Assembly: GCA_028583685.1 (NCBI GenBank)
Contig: JAMXIF010000043.1
Location: 11,664,558 to 11,728,557 of the forward strand
Length of the DNA: 64,000 nucleotides
Source: Petaurus breviceps papuanus
Taxonomy: Eukaryota; Chordata; Mammalia; Diprotodontia; Petauridae
Direction: 5' to 3'
This document shows, in pieces, positions 36,030-46,299 of the stretch. The translations under genes were made by a program, and so were the position numbers. The notes below the pieces were generated by a model. It saw only the letters and a program-made list of their open reading frames with translations. It was not told the origin of the DNA and ran no database searches. Numbering within the stretch: position 1 is the stretch's first letter; each line of letters opens with the position of its first letter.

Positions 36030-36210
36030 GTAATGATCTAACTTTTTATTGTGTTTTGCTTTTTGTTTTAATCTGAAATTCAGCAGTTGTCAATGACAGC
36101 TTGGCATTTGGAACCAGGGAACTTAATTCACTGATCAATGTGATCTTTAGCCATAACATTGATTTGCACTTTGACTAGTTGTTAATTAAACTCATTGCTA
36201 TGTAAGTGTC
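36030..36210. other. Non-repetitive stretch, candidate conserved element
   Basis: 'AATGACAGCTTGGCATTTGG', 'AACATTGATTTGCACTTTGA' and 'TTGTTAATTAAACTCATTGC' give dense AT-rich blocks with TAATTA-type cores and no repeat landmark. No ORF. Confidence 0.3.
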
Positions 36211-36591
36211 CCTTTTCTGTGCAACAGGGTATAAGATCCATTTCCCAGGGATGTGAGAAGTTAATCACAACCTATTAGGGAATGGGACCAGGAAGCCATA
36301 GTTCTCTTCACACTAGACAATGTCATATGAGTGTTAGATCCACAGCCTATCCAACTCAGAATTCTGATATCAAGAAGGGCCCTGCCTCATAGGATGTGTT
36401 GTGCTTGGGTATGGTTGAAAACCTCGACAGCAATTGCCAGAAAACTGTCTATGATCTCCCCAGTCACTAATAAGTCCACCTCAGTCCATCCTGAATTGGT
36501 GATTTGTACCTTGTCTGCTCTTTCCGCATCATATGGAATGCAGTGATTCGTGCTTGATCTATTTCCCAACCAGACCCTTAGCTAGCTCCAA

Positions 36592-36770
36592 GATCACAGA
36601 GTCACAGCTTTAGATATGGAGGGGACTTTAGAAGTCTTTAACTCTACCTGCTCATGTTGGGAAGGAGAATGAGGCCCTGAGAAGGCAAAGGATTGGGTCT
36701 AGGTCACAGAAGCAGGAAGTAACAGGGCTGAAATCTGAGCTTCCAAATTGAGAGTAATTTTCACTCGACG
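36592..36770 (-). mobile_element. CR1/L3-type 3'-end fragment, antisense
   Basis: 'GATCACAGAGTCACAGCTTT' and 'GGAGGGGACTTTAGAAGTC', then 'GAGGCCCTGAGAAGGCAAAG', follow an antisense CR1/L3 3' end. Confidence 0.55.
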
Positions 36771-36859
36771 AAGCTGCTCTTAAAGGGGTCTTATATCATA
36801 AGATCATAATACCCCCGTGTCCACAATAGGCTCTTAATAAATGCTAATTGACTTAAATT

Positions 36860-37434
36860 GACATTAGCTTAAAAGTCTACTGAGACTGGATTTCAGCTTT
36901 ATTTCATAGGGAATTATGACTGTGTTTATAAAGTTAGCCAAATCATTTATAGTGATAGTCAAATAGTTTTTGAATTTACTTAGCTTTTGGGCCTAAGCAA
37001 GTTCTTGAGGTTCATAAGATTATTATATGTCGCCCAATTGCAATGCGGTGAGCAAATCATGCTACCCATATTGCCATAGAAAAATAATGGATTCAGGGAT
37101 TCAGAATGCAGATCGAGACTTTTAAAATTTTATTTTTATGGTCAATGTGGCAATTACTTTTGTTTGACTGTATATTTGTTGCAAGAACTTGTTTTGTTAT
37201 TGTTGGTGGTGGTTTTTTCTGTTTGTTTTGTTTTGTTTTCTTACTTCCACTTCCTATCCCCAAAGGACAGAGGCAGGTGAGGAGATATAATTTATTTTTG
37301 TTAATGGAAAAAACATAATTAAAATATTACTATCTTTGGTTTGTTATAAAATTTATTCAAGTTCCAAGGAGTAACTTCTTCATCCTAATATTAGGGGATT
37401 TGTGGGTTAAGTCTGTGCTTAGATCAGTTAGTCA
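36860..37434. other. Gene-free stretch
   Basis: No recognised repeat. A T/G-rich run lies at 37200-37245. The 70-codon frame there has no motif. Confidence 0.4.
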
Positions 37435-38040
37435 ATAAACATTCATTAAAGCATTTATTAAGTACTTACTATGTACCAAGCATTGGGCAGACCAGATTCT
37501 GTCTGTGGAAAATCACATTTATTCTGAAATTCAAGATTTATAAATGCAAAAACAGTAAGAGACAACAGGAAGCTTTCGATCACTCAACGCAGCCAGCCGC
37601 TCATATTTAACAGCAAATTCAAAATATTCACTGAACGTCTACAATGTTTAGCAGGCTGAACTGTTGTAGTTACCAAGTTTGGATAAAACCTAGTCCCTAC
37701 TCACATGCAACTTACAGTCTCCTAAGGAGATATAGCCCATAAGCAGATAACTATTTTAGACAATAATCTGTGATAAGTACATCACAGAGGCACAAAACAG
37801 GTATGATGAGAGATACAAGGAGAGAGGCTTTTCACTGAGTGGAGGGGGGGAGCAGGCTGGTCGGAGAAGGGAAATAAAAATCAGTCTTTATGGAGGAGGT
37901 GACATTGGAGCTGACCTTAAATGAAGGAAAGGAATTCAACAGCTGAGGTAGCAGAAATACAGAAAAGGTACAGGAAAGATTTTAAGTAAAGCCAGAGAGA
38001 CAGGAAAAAGGAAGCCTTCTGCAGATTGTAAGCAGAAGCT
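37435..38040 (+). mobile_element. Unclassified old repeat, family Y
   Basis: 'TATTAAGTACTTACTATGTA', 'CAACTTACAGTCTCCTAAGG' and 'GGAGGTGACATTGGAGCTGA' match the order in the other family Y copies, especially 24695-25185 and 61165 onward. Confidence 0.55.
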
Positions 38041-38139
38041 TGGAGTTTCAATGACCCCAATATTGCCAATGAAAGAGACAACAGATATGAAACCACAAAG
38101 TATTTTACAGTAGCTTCTATGTATGCCTGAGTCTTTGTG

Positions 38140-38230
38140 ATATTATCTCAAATAATATCCATAAATTTAGTGCAGTGCCTGGTATGAAATAGGTACTTCA
38201 TAAAAACTTGTCCCCTTGCACCTCCTCCCT
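38140..38230 (+). mobile_element. L2 3' tail scrap
   Basis: 'TTAGTGCAGTGCCTGGTATG' and 'AAATAGGTACTTCATAAA' match the terminal L2 motif '...CAGTGCCTGGCACATAGTAGG'. Confidence 0.5.
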
Positions 38231-38291
38231 GCCTTGTACAGTCTTGTAGCATTTACTTAATTCTGTTACAGAAGTCCATCACTATTAAAAA

Positions 38292-38370
38292 ACCATGAGT
38301 TCCAAAGGTCTTAGCTTGGTTTTAAGCTATTTGAGATTAAAATTACACTGAGATTTTGGAACACCCTGTA
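38292..38370. mobile_element. Palindromic mariner-type MITE relic
   Basis: Two arms of about 39 bp are imperfect inverted repeats. The right arm ends 'GGAACACCCTGTA', close to the common mariner tip (TACAGGGTGTCCCAAAA in reverse), and the left arm includes 'GTTCCAAAGGTCTTAG'. The loop is a few bases. This is the shape of a foldback mariner MITE. The TA flank is preserved only on the right. Confidence 0.45.
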
Positions 38371-38465
38371 TAGTATACAAATATGTTGATACATACTATA
38401 TTTTATACTAATATAAGTGGTTAACATTCCTGAAACGTTAAAATTATAAACAAGTCACCCTATCT

Positions 38466-38521
38466 CAGTGCAAAAAATAAAAAAAATAAAAATAAAAAAA
38501 ACACAAATAAAAAATAAAAGG
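38466..38521. repeat. A-rich (AAATAAA)n run
   Basis: About 55 bp of AAAATAAAA-type sequence, possibly the decayed tail of an unrecognised retroposon. Confidence 0.8.
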
Positions 38522-38583
38522 CAAAAACCAAAACCTCAAGGACAGTATCAGGTCTTTAATTTGCTTTATTGTATTTTCAATCC

Positions 38584-39102
38584 TGTAATGGGAATGTAAA
38601 TTTTAAAGATCTTCCCTGCCCCTAGGCTAAAGTGCACCTGAAGCCTGGGGTGGGAGGCTTGTTTTTCAGTAGATACTTCTTGACTTGCCAGTGAGTCAAT
38701 AAGGTTGTTACATTCTCTGAGCGAGGAGAAGGCTGTATAAGCCCTGATGTGTAACTTTGTTTTGGGGCTCACTCTGAGAAGTGTTCTGTGATTTGATCTG
38801 GATTCTGGGAAGCCTTGTCCAGAGCCCCCGGCTTTGAAAAACCCAGATGTTGATTTGGTATGAATGTAATGGTTGGACAGTTTGGAAATCTATCTACTTG
38901 ATCTGTTTCACTGACTTGATAATTCTGTGTATTCTGAAGTTCGGGGTGCTGACCTTTTTCCCCCGAACTAGGTAAATGATACATGTTTGACTGATTAAAG
39001 TAAGCTTGTTAACCCATTTTGAGTTGCTTTCCTTTATCAAAGCAGATCCAAGAACCTGTGTTGGCAGACGCCCCTGGGGATGCTGGGGTGCTTGCCACTA
39101 CA
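38584..39102 (+). mobile_element. Solo LTR, LTR family 1, copy C
   Basis: 519 bp from TGTAATGGGAATG to GCTTGCCACTACA. An exact 5-bp target duplication, AATCC, lies at 38579-38583 and 39103-39107. TATA-like 'GGCTGTATAAG' (about 38731-38741) and ATTAAA (about 38993) occur at the same places as in copy A, to which it is nearly identical by eye. No internal part. A 5-bp duplication is usual for class III (ERVL-type) elements and some other retroviruses, so the class is tentative. Confidence 0.9.
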
Positions 39103-39214
39103 AATCCTTAAGAAACATTAACAATCAAATTGGATAATTAATCCATTACATATGTTATCATCCATTCCCTCCCACCTAAAAATAAGGACTTTATAAGGCA
39201 TTAGTCAAATCGAG

Positions 39215-39338
39215 AAATTATGTGTGTATGTATATATGCATGTGTATGTGCATGTGTGTATGTGCCCATATATATACACGTGTGTACATGCATATATGTT
39301 TATGTGTATACGCACATATATTCTCACACATGTATTTG
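39215..39338. repeat. TATG/TGTA/CACA microsatellite
   Basis: Alternating purine-pyrimidine sequence (ATGTGTGTATG, ATACACGTGTG). The two overlapping plus frames here are by-products. Confidence 0.85.
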
Positions 39339-39394
39339 TTTCAGGGACAACCAAGGCTTTCTTATGACTCACATATTTTCCATGGAGCTGGATT

Positions 39395-39545
39395 TAACTT
39401 GGATACCCGGGTTCAGATTGCAGCTCAGCTGTTTACTACTTGCATGATCATGGGGAAATTGAGTACAGTCCCTGGCCCTTACTTTGCTAAAGAGTAAAAC
39501 AAGGTTAGATGATCTATAAGGTTTGTTTAACATTCTAATTCCTAT
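39395..39545 (+). mobile_element. MIR, sense
   Basis: 'CGGGTTCAGATTGCAGCTCA', 'TGTTTACTACTTGCATGATC' and 'GTTAGATGATCTATAAGGTT' follow MIR. Confidence 0.6.
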
Positions 39546-39734
39546 GATTTGGTGTCTTGTTCCTTCTGGTATGGAGGGATCCTCATTCACATACAGGAGT
39601 TCAAGAAAGAGCCACATAATGACTCTCATAAACACATTACAATTCATCCCAGTTTTTCTTCAGAAAGAAGGTGCCAACTTCCTCTAACTCCCTATCTCTT
39701 CAGATATATTGCCATAGATTTTTAAAAAATGGAA

Positions 39735-39950
39735 TTGACATTTATAAAAAATGATAAAGGAATTTAAATACATTACCTCGTTGGAGCCCCATGGAAGCTT
39801 AGCGAGGAAGGTATAAGTATTGTTATCTCCATTTTATGGGGAGGAAACTGAGGCTCACAGAGTCCTACTCGTTTGCTCGTCACTTAGCTATCATCAAAGG
39901 CAGAATTTTAACTTAGTTATTTTCCACCAACATACACTATTCCATGCTGA
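39735..39950 (-). mobile_element. MIR, antisense
   Basis: 'GTATTGTTATCTCCATTTTA' followed by 'GGGGAGGAAACTGAGGCTCA' marks an antisense MIR core. Confidence 0.65.
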
Positions 39951-40109
39951 TTCTTACTACTTAACTCCTATTGTGTAGAAGAACCATGAATTATATGCAT
40001 TAAGAAATCAAAGGCTTTTTCAATAAAATTGGTAAAAATGTGATAAAATACTTGCATGTTTCATATTCTCTTTTTTTAAAGATTTTTTTAAGCTATTTTT
40101 TTTAAGATT

Positions 40110-40255
40110 ATCTAGTATCACAGTATTATAGATTTCAGAGCTAAAAGATATCATCTGGCCCACTCATTTTACCTATAAAGAAACTGAGGCCCAGAAAGAT
40201 GAAGCAATTTCCCTAGGGTCACATAAATATTCAGTAGGCAAGTTGGGAGTGGGTA
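40110..40255 (-). mobile_element. CR1/L3-type 3'-end fragment, antisense
   Basis: 'TATTATAGATTTCAGAGCTA' and 'AAAGAAACTGAGGCCCAGAA' repeat the pattern seen at 22671 and 36592. Confidence 0.55.
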
Positions 40256-40259
40256 TAGC

Positions 40260-41390
40260 TCTGAGCTTGCCTATCTGTTCCCTGATATTTTGCAGCTGTC
40301 CAAAGCTAGGGCACATGGCTTAAGGATTTAGTGAAGCACAACTTCAAAGCTTTTCCTCTAACCTTCCCTTTGGCTTGCTTAAGGGATTCCTTTTCAGCTC
40401 AATTTAGGGACTCCATCATTTCAGCTTGCTTTCGATATCGTGCTGTCATCCATTCTTTTGCACATGTCCAGCCCAGTGGGGTGGTGTTCTGATGAGCATT
40501 TCTTCAATGCAGGGAGACTGGCTACACTCCAGGAACGGGTTGTTGGTAATCTTATCCTGACATGATATTCAGGAGGTCTCAGAAACATTCTCGGGAACAC
40601 TGACTGCACAGCTGGGGTGGGAGCTGAAGGGATAGGAGTGTGTCTAATAAACCCTTTAGACCCTTGCACTCGGGGTTAATTCAGGGAGGCCCACCAAAAA
40701 TCTTTGTGTTTTTAATTTTTTTTTCTTTTCCTGCCAGGACTAAAAGCTAAGGAGGATGGATAGCTCCTTGGGAGATGTAGCCCTTGCAGATGGACTGTTT
40801 GATTGCCACTATTGACTTCTGAAACTCTTTTATTGACTATCTACGTAGATTAATTAGATGATTTCCAGTTTTGCATTTTGTGATGTCACTTTGGCTCAAC
40901 AAACAAGAGAGCTTTGGTAAAAATTTGTCCCAGAAATCTCAGTGCAAGTGGAGAAGGGTATCTTCTGAGGGCAGTAACAGAAAGTACAGGAAAACAATAC
41001 CCACACTGAAATCTTAGACCTGCAAACTTAGGTGATACTTTGTTTACTATTAATTTGATCATTCTTTCCTTCACTTGTTCAACCTTTTTCTGAATTTCTC
41101 TCCCCAAAGTTGATGAATATTCATTAATCTAATAGTGTGTATGTTCACTTGAACCTCTGAAGCTTACTTTCAATCCCAACCCTCCACCCCCTTATTCTGG
41201 AATAAACTTCATCCTCTTCATCACTATCTCAATTTATTGACCGCCATCAAAATCTCTTCTTGAGAATTCCCTACCTAAAGAAATCCTTTCAAACTCAGCA
41301 CTGAACACTACATAATATTTCAGAGTTCAAGTCACTCTTAGATAAGAGCAGTCATAACAATAGCCATATTTGAATAATATATCTCATTTC
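40260..41390. other. Gene-free stretch
   Basis: No repeat family recognised over about 1.1 kb. ORFs up to 82 codons on the minus strand have no motif or splice context. Confidence 0.4.
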
Positions 41391-41439
41391 TTTAGAATCT
41401 TACTATTTACAAGAGCACTTTGGAAGGAATTCTTTATAT

Positions 41440-41740
41440 GTACTTTTAAAAAATTTTATTGATGTATTTTTCACTTTCATTTGCAAATGTGTATGTTCCC
41501 CCTACCTCAAAATAGAAAGCCATTCTGTGCAATAAAAATACAAAAAAGAAAAAGAAAAGTTCATAAAAACTAATGAAGACACTAAGAGTGAGATAATATG
41601 CAATGTTTCACACATGGAGTTACCGACCTCTACAAAGAAAGGAGGAAAGGAAGTACATTTTCTAACTTTTATTCCAGGATCACGATGGTATATGATATGT
41701 TCCTGGTCTCACCCCACTCTGCATCAAATCAGTTAAGTTT
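41440..41740 (-). mobile_element. LINE 3'-end fragment, antisense
   Basis: 'ATTTTATTGATGTATTTTTC', 'AGAAAGCCATTCTGTGCAAT', 'ATGCAATGTTTCACACATGG' and 'GACCTCTACAAAGAAAGGAG' match, in reverse, the 3' UTR of a LINE common in marsupial DNA. I cannot decide between L1 and RTE. Confidence 0.5.
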
Positions 41741-42099
41741 TCCCATGCTTTTCTGCAATTTTTAAGATTCATCATTTCTTATATAACAGTTATATGACAT
41801 TGCAAACTACAATGCACTTCATAATACAAGAAGGTATTGGTATCTTGATTTTACCAAGGAAGAAGTGATATCTATTGGAGTTACAAAACTAGAAAGTAAC
41901 AGTGCTAAGATTCCAACGTAAGATTCTAACCTATGTTTGGATGCTGTTTGGCCCTTTTCCAACTTTTTTTTTAAAAGATATTTTTGTAAATATTTTCTCC
42001 CTCCCACTCCTCACCTGGGTTTGCTTTTAAAACAAATCTCCTTGGTAATTAAATACATAAATAAACACTTAAATAATATTTGAATAATTAAATAATAAT

Positions 42100-42226
42100 C
42101 AAAACAAATCCTCTTAATAAAAGAATTTGTTCTGTGAAGTTTGGATTCAGTCATTCAGTCAAAGGGCCACACTTGAGGACCTGAAGGGCCGCATGTAGCT
42201 TTGAGGCTTCGGGTTCCCCACCCCTG
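42100..42226 (-). mobile_element. hAT MITE, one end
   Basis: The right tip 'GGGTTCCCCACCCCTG' is the inverted form of a hAT terminal repeat (CAGGGGTGGGGAACC). It is preceded by 'AGGGCCGCATGTAGCTTTGA' and 'TCAAAGGGCCACACTTGAGG', and by the inner palindromic 'ACAAATCCTCTTAATAAAAG'. I know this arrangement from marsupial hAT MITEs. The other end is missing or decayed. Confidence 0.6.
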
Positions 42227-42481
42227 GTAGTATTCTCTGAGGCAGGCAGTTGTCTTCTGTTTCTCTTTCACCCCCTCATGCTTATTTCAGAATTCTACAT
42301 ATATCTAGTGTTCGGTGAAACTGCTGATTAACTAAGCAATAAAAAGTACCATAATCATGAGTGAGATTAGACAGAAGGAGATCTCTTTTTCCTTTGTTGA
42401 ACAACTTGGGTGTTGGGGTTTAAAAGAAGTGACTAAGAGACTTTGTGTGTGTGTATGTTTCTGTTTCTCATTCTATTACAG

Positions 42482-42803
42482 AAGCATGGACAACAGTACC
42501 CTTTTCGATGAGTGTGGAGGCCAGAGTCTCTTCTACATTATTCAGTCCAGCCCCAGTGGCTTCTGAGAGGAAAATAAACAACTTCAGTGAGGCTTCACTG
42601 GTCTGCATCTCTTGCACAAGCATGAAGAATTTCTTTGCTGTCAAGCCTGTGGATGGCAGTGAAATCCCCGTTCTGAGCCCTGTTGCTCACCATGGCACTT
42701 AAGATATGGCTTGGCACACTGAGTGCTAGTCATTTCTGAGCCAGCCACCTTCTCTTCTATGGCCCTGTAGCTCAGGCAGCAACAATAAATGTAATTCTAC
42801 ATC
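42482..42803 (+). other. Candidate terminal exon (unproven)
   Basis: A pyrimidine-rich tract and 'TTCTATTACAG' (ending 42481) make a strong-looking splice acceptor. It is followed by an open frame of 73 codons from the splice point to a TAA at 42700-42702, ending SEIPVLSPVAHHGT. An AATAAA lies at about 42785-42790. No repeat landmark overlaps the frame. The peptide matches no family I recognise, and no upstream exon with a donor is visible. It may equally be a non-coding RNA exon or chance. Confidence 0.2.
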
Positions 42804-43034
42804 TATCTACCAACGACTGCAGTAGGTTGAAGGAATGGGATAGCAACTTGCTCTGACATAGTCTACGTCTACTTCTACTGACAAAACGCTCTTCTTCATG
42901 CTAGCAGAATATTCATTCTACATTCTGTTTGTAGGAGAAGAAATGGGTTTCAGGGATTTGTCAGTGTTACAAAATATATAGATAGATTGGTAGATAGAGA
43001 GACAGATCCTCATTGTTTAAAAGGATTTCAAAAG

Positions 43035-43435
43035 TTACTTACATTTACCCTCTACTTGGATTATGAATTTCATTTACAATATCACTCTACTTAGAAACCT
43101 CCAGTGACTGTGAACTCACTACCCACCTAAGCATCTAATTCTACATTTCAAAAACTCTAATTCTTAGGAAATGTCTCCCTATAAATAACTTAAATCAATC
43201 TTTTGAAAAAAAAAATCTATCCATTGTTCTTAGTCTGGTCTTTTAGGGCTTCAAAGAACAAGTCTAATTTTTCTTCAATTTCTTATATATATATATGAAA
43301 ACTGTTACCATGTCAACCCTATCTTCTCTTTTTTCAGGCTAAACTTGTCTATCTCATTGAACCAACCCTTTCATGATGATATGACTCTTAGTACAATCAC
43401 TATCTTGCTTATGTGTAGTGGAGATTCAGGGGTAT
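43035..43435 (-). mobile_element. CR1/L3 3' UTR, antisense
   Basis: 'AGAAACCTCCAGTGACTGTG', 'AACTCACTACCCACC', 'ATTCTTAGGAAATGTCTCCC' and 'TTCAGGCTAAACTTGTC' follow the reverse complement of the mammalian CR1/L3 3' region in order. Confidence 0.75.
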
Positions 43436-43699
43436 AATATACATTCTTTCCCCTTGGGGAACTTAATATAATGTTGGTCATACAGAATCTATACATAAGA
43501 AGAGAGAAAAGGATATATGCTTATTATAAGTGTTAGTGGATATGTGCTTTTTAAAAAACACTGCCTAAATTTCTACACATGATCTATTAAGAGAATTCCT
43601 TTCTTTTCTTCAAAGCTCTTTGGTTTTCCCAGGTTTCCCTACAAAATTTGTTAGAGTCTGATGAACTTTTTACTTGGGAATCTTTTGTGCAATGAATAA

Positions 43700-44530
43700 T
43701 AGGATACTTTGCAAGTTTACTCAAATCAGGAAAAGACCATCAGCACAATGGTAATGGAATCAGGTTCCAGAAACATCTTGAGAGGCAACAAGAATGAACT
43801 AAATGTAATTAGATTGAGTTTAATAGGGATAAATATTAAGTCTTACATTTGGCATTAAAAAAACAACCTTCGGGGGTGGCTAGGTGGCACAGTGAATAGA
43901 ACACCAACTCTAGAGTCAGGAGGACCTGAGATCAAATCCAGCCTCAGACACGTGACACACTTACTAGCCATGTGACCTTGGGCAATTCAATTAACCCCAG
44001 TTGCCCTGCCCTCCCCCCTCCAAAAAGCAAAAAAAAAAAAAAAAAACAACATATATATATATATATATATAAAGCAGGAGACATGATTAGGGAACTTTTT
44101 GTCTCAAAAAATCTGGGAATTTTAATGCACTTTAAGCTCAGTCTGAGTCAAATGTGTGATATAACAATAAAAAAATTAATACAAGTATTCAAAGGATTGT
44201 AATGCAGAAAAAGGATTAGAATTGTTCTGCTAGACCCCAGAGGGTGAGGGTGGGGGAAGAAGCATGGAGGAGAAATAGCAAAAAAACAGCTTTAGGTTTG
44301 GTATAAAAAGGAGAAGGAGCTATCTAACAGAATGTTCTAAAAGTGTCAAGGGTTGCCTTGGGAGGTGATGGAATTTCTTCTCTCTCTCAATGTGAGGTCT
44401 TCAAGCAAAATCTGGATAGCCAACTGTTTCATAGTTTTAAAGGAGATTATTTTGGGGGTATAACTTGAGCTACATTGCAAGGCCTCTGAGATCTTCCAAC
44501 CCTGACATTCTGTAATTCTGTAAATAAGCA
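43700..44530 (+). mobile_element. CR1/L3 fragment, sense, split by a SINE
   Basis: 'AATAGGGATAAATATTAAGT' before the SINE and 'GTTGCCTTGGGAGGTGATGG', 'GTCTTCAAGCAAAATCTGGA' and 'CTTCCAACCCTGACATTCTG' after it follow the CR1/L3 coding end and 3' end, which normally finishes in 'ATTCTATGATTCTATGA'. Decayed; no useful ORF. Confidence 0.7.
43868..44046 (+). mobile_element. tRNA-derived marsupial SINE inside CR1/L3
   Basis: 'GTGGCTAGGTGGCACAGTG' head, 'CAGGAGGACCTGAGATCAAA', 'CCATGTGACCTTGGGCAAT' and a poly-A tail. AAAAAAACAAC is present on both sides (about 43857 and 44036-44049) and fits a target duplication that overlaps the tail. A (TA)n run follows at 44051-44070. Confidence 0.9.
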
Positions 44531-44747
44531 AACAACATAGAGAGAAGATTTAATGAGGAACGTTGAATACATGGATTATAAGAAAATATCTAGCTCAACA
44601 TAAACATCCGTTTAAACATTAAAATGAATTATATAAACTTTAAATAAACTTAAAAGTAACCCAAAGATATTAGACATGAATATATTGTCATAAGTAGAAT
44701 GGAATTTTGATAAGATCTCCCGGTTGCATGCATGTTGATGTAAAATC

Positions 44748-44964
44748 ATGAAAGAGAGAGAGAGAGAGAGACAGAGAGAGAGAGANNNNNNNNNNNNNNN
44801 NNNNNNNNNNNNNNNNNNNNNNNNNNNNNNNNNNNNNNNNNNNNNNNNNNNNNNNNNNNNNNNNNNNNNNNNNNNNNNNNNNNNNACAGAGAGAGAGAGA
44901 GACAGAGAGAGAGAGAGAGACAGAGAGAGAGAGAGATAGAGAGAGAGAGAGACAGAGAGAGAGA
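44748..44964. repeat. (GA)n microsatellite with internal assembly gap
   Basis: GAGAGA with periodic GACAGAGA interruptions on both sides of 100 N (44786-44885). A gap of exactly 100 N usually stands for unknown length. Confidence 0.98.
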
Positions 44965-45309
44965 GGAAATGGATTGGAGAAGAAACCTAGGATAATGAAG
45001 GAACCATTTCTGTTAAAATTATGAAATGTAATACTAAAGGGGGTAGTTTAAGAAAGTAAAAAATGTGATCAGAACAAACCAAAACAGGTACATTATGAAA
45101 CCACACCAAACTGATATAATTTATTTTTTATACCTATAGATCTGGACATATAGTCATTATTCTGTATCTGAATTTCTTCAAGAAATTAGATGGACTGTCT
45201 CATTATACCCTTAGGGATAGGACAGAGAGTTGTACATTGAATGATAGTGTACTTAGGTTTAGTAACTAATTAAAATTCCACATCTTAAAACTGTTATTTA
45301 ATGAGTTGA

Positions 45310-46290
45310 AGAATATCTCTAGGGGAGAGCTCTAGCCTTTTGTCCTTGATCTTATTTCATCCAAAATATTTATCAGTGACTTGAATAAAATCATAGATAG
45401 AATGTGTATTTTTTAATGTTCTGAAGCTAGGAGGTACAACAAATACATTGGATGACAGAATATTGATCCAAAAGAATCTTGACAGGTTGGATTTAAGCCA
45501 ACTAGATGTCAATAGAGATAAATGTCATATTCTCCATATAGGTTCAAAATGTCAGCTTCGCAAGTTCAGAATGTAAGAAGAATGATTTAAAAAAAGTTCA
45601 TGTAAAAAAAAAGATTTGGGGGCTTTAATGAACTTCAAGTTCAATATGTCAGCAGGATGACATGGCATCCAAACATATTAATATAATTTCCATATTCATT
45701 AATAGGTCTCCAGAAGAAAGAATGTTATAGAAAGTCTTTCAGCACTGGTGATCAAATTTGAGGATTTTTGTTCAGTTTTGTGTACCACACTTTTGAAAGT
45801 TCATTATAAGCTGCACTGAAACCAGAGCAGGGAACAATCAGAAATAAGGAATTGAATCTATGCCAGAAAAGATTGTAGGAAAAAAAAAAGATATAGGGAT
45901 GAAGAGTCTACAGAAGAGAAAAGGTGGGATCTAGTGATGAAATATGATTGCCTTCCTCAACTAAGTTAAGTCTTAACCCATAGAAAAGGGATTAGTTTTG
46001 CTTTGCAAGGCCCCAGTAAGAAAAAAAAAATAAACAAACCTTTTTAGGTTTACTTAACCTTAGGTTTACTTAGGTTACTGTGTGACCATTGCAAGATTGT
46101 GGGTTTCAACTGAACATAAGGAAAGATTTCTTGAAAGTAAGAGCAGTCCTCAAATTGAATAGATTCCTCCAGGAGGTATTGAATTCCCAATGGCTGGAGG
46201 TTGAATGAAGTTTGGATAACTACAGATTGGGAATTTTTTTGAAGAAGATTTTTACAAGTGCTGGGGAATTAAATGTTTGAGATCTTACTC
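45310..46290 (+). mobile_element. CR1/L3 LINE, reverse-transcriptase end region, sense
   Basis: 'ATATTTATCAGTGACTTGAA', 'CTTGACAGGTTGGATTTAAG', 'CAATAGAGATAAATGTCATA' and 'CAGTTTTGTGTACCACACTT' follow the end of CR1 ORF2 ('...FINDLD...DRLE...FNRDKCK...'). They lead to 'CCAGGAGGTATTGAATTCCC'. No open frame survives. Confidence 0.7.
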
Positions 46291-46299
46291 TACTGTGTT

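Noticed and set aside
42445-42702. Full 85-codon frame beginning MCVYVSVSHS
   Set aside because: Its first part is a translated TG repeat and the polypyrimidine tract. Only the part after the acceptor-like site at 42481 is worth considering.
44748-44939. 63-codon ORF across the N gap
   Set aside because: It is the translation of GA repeat and N; no real frame.
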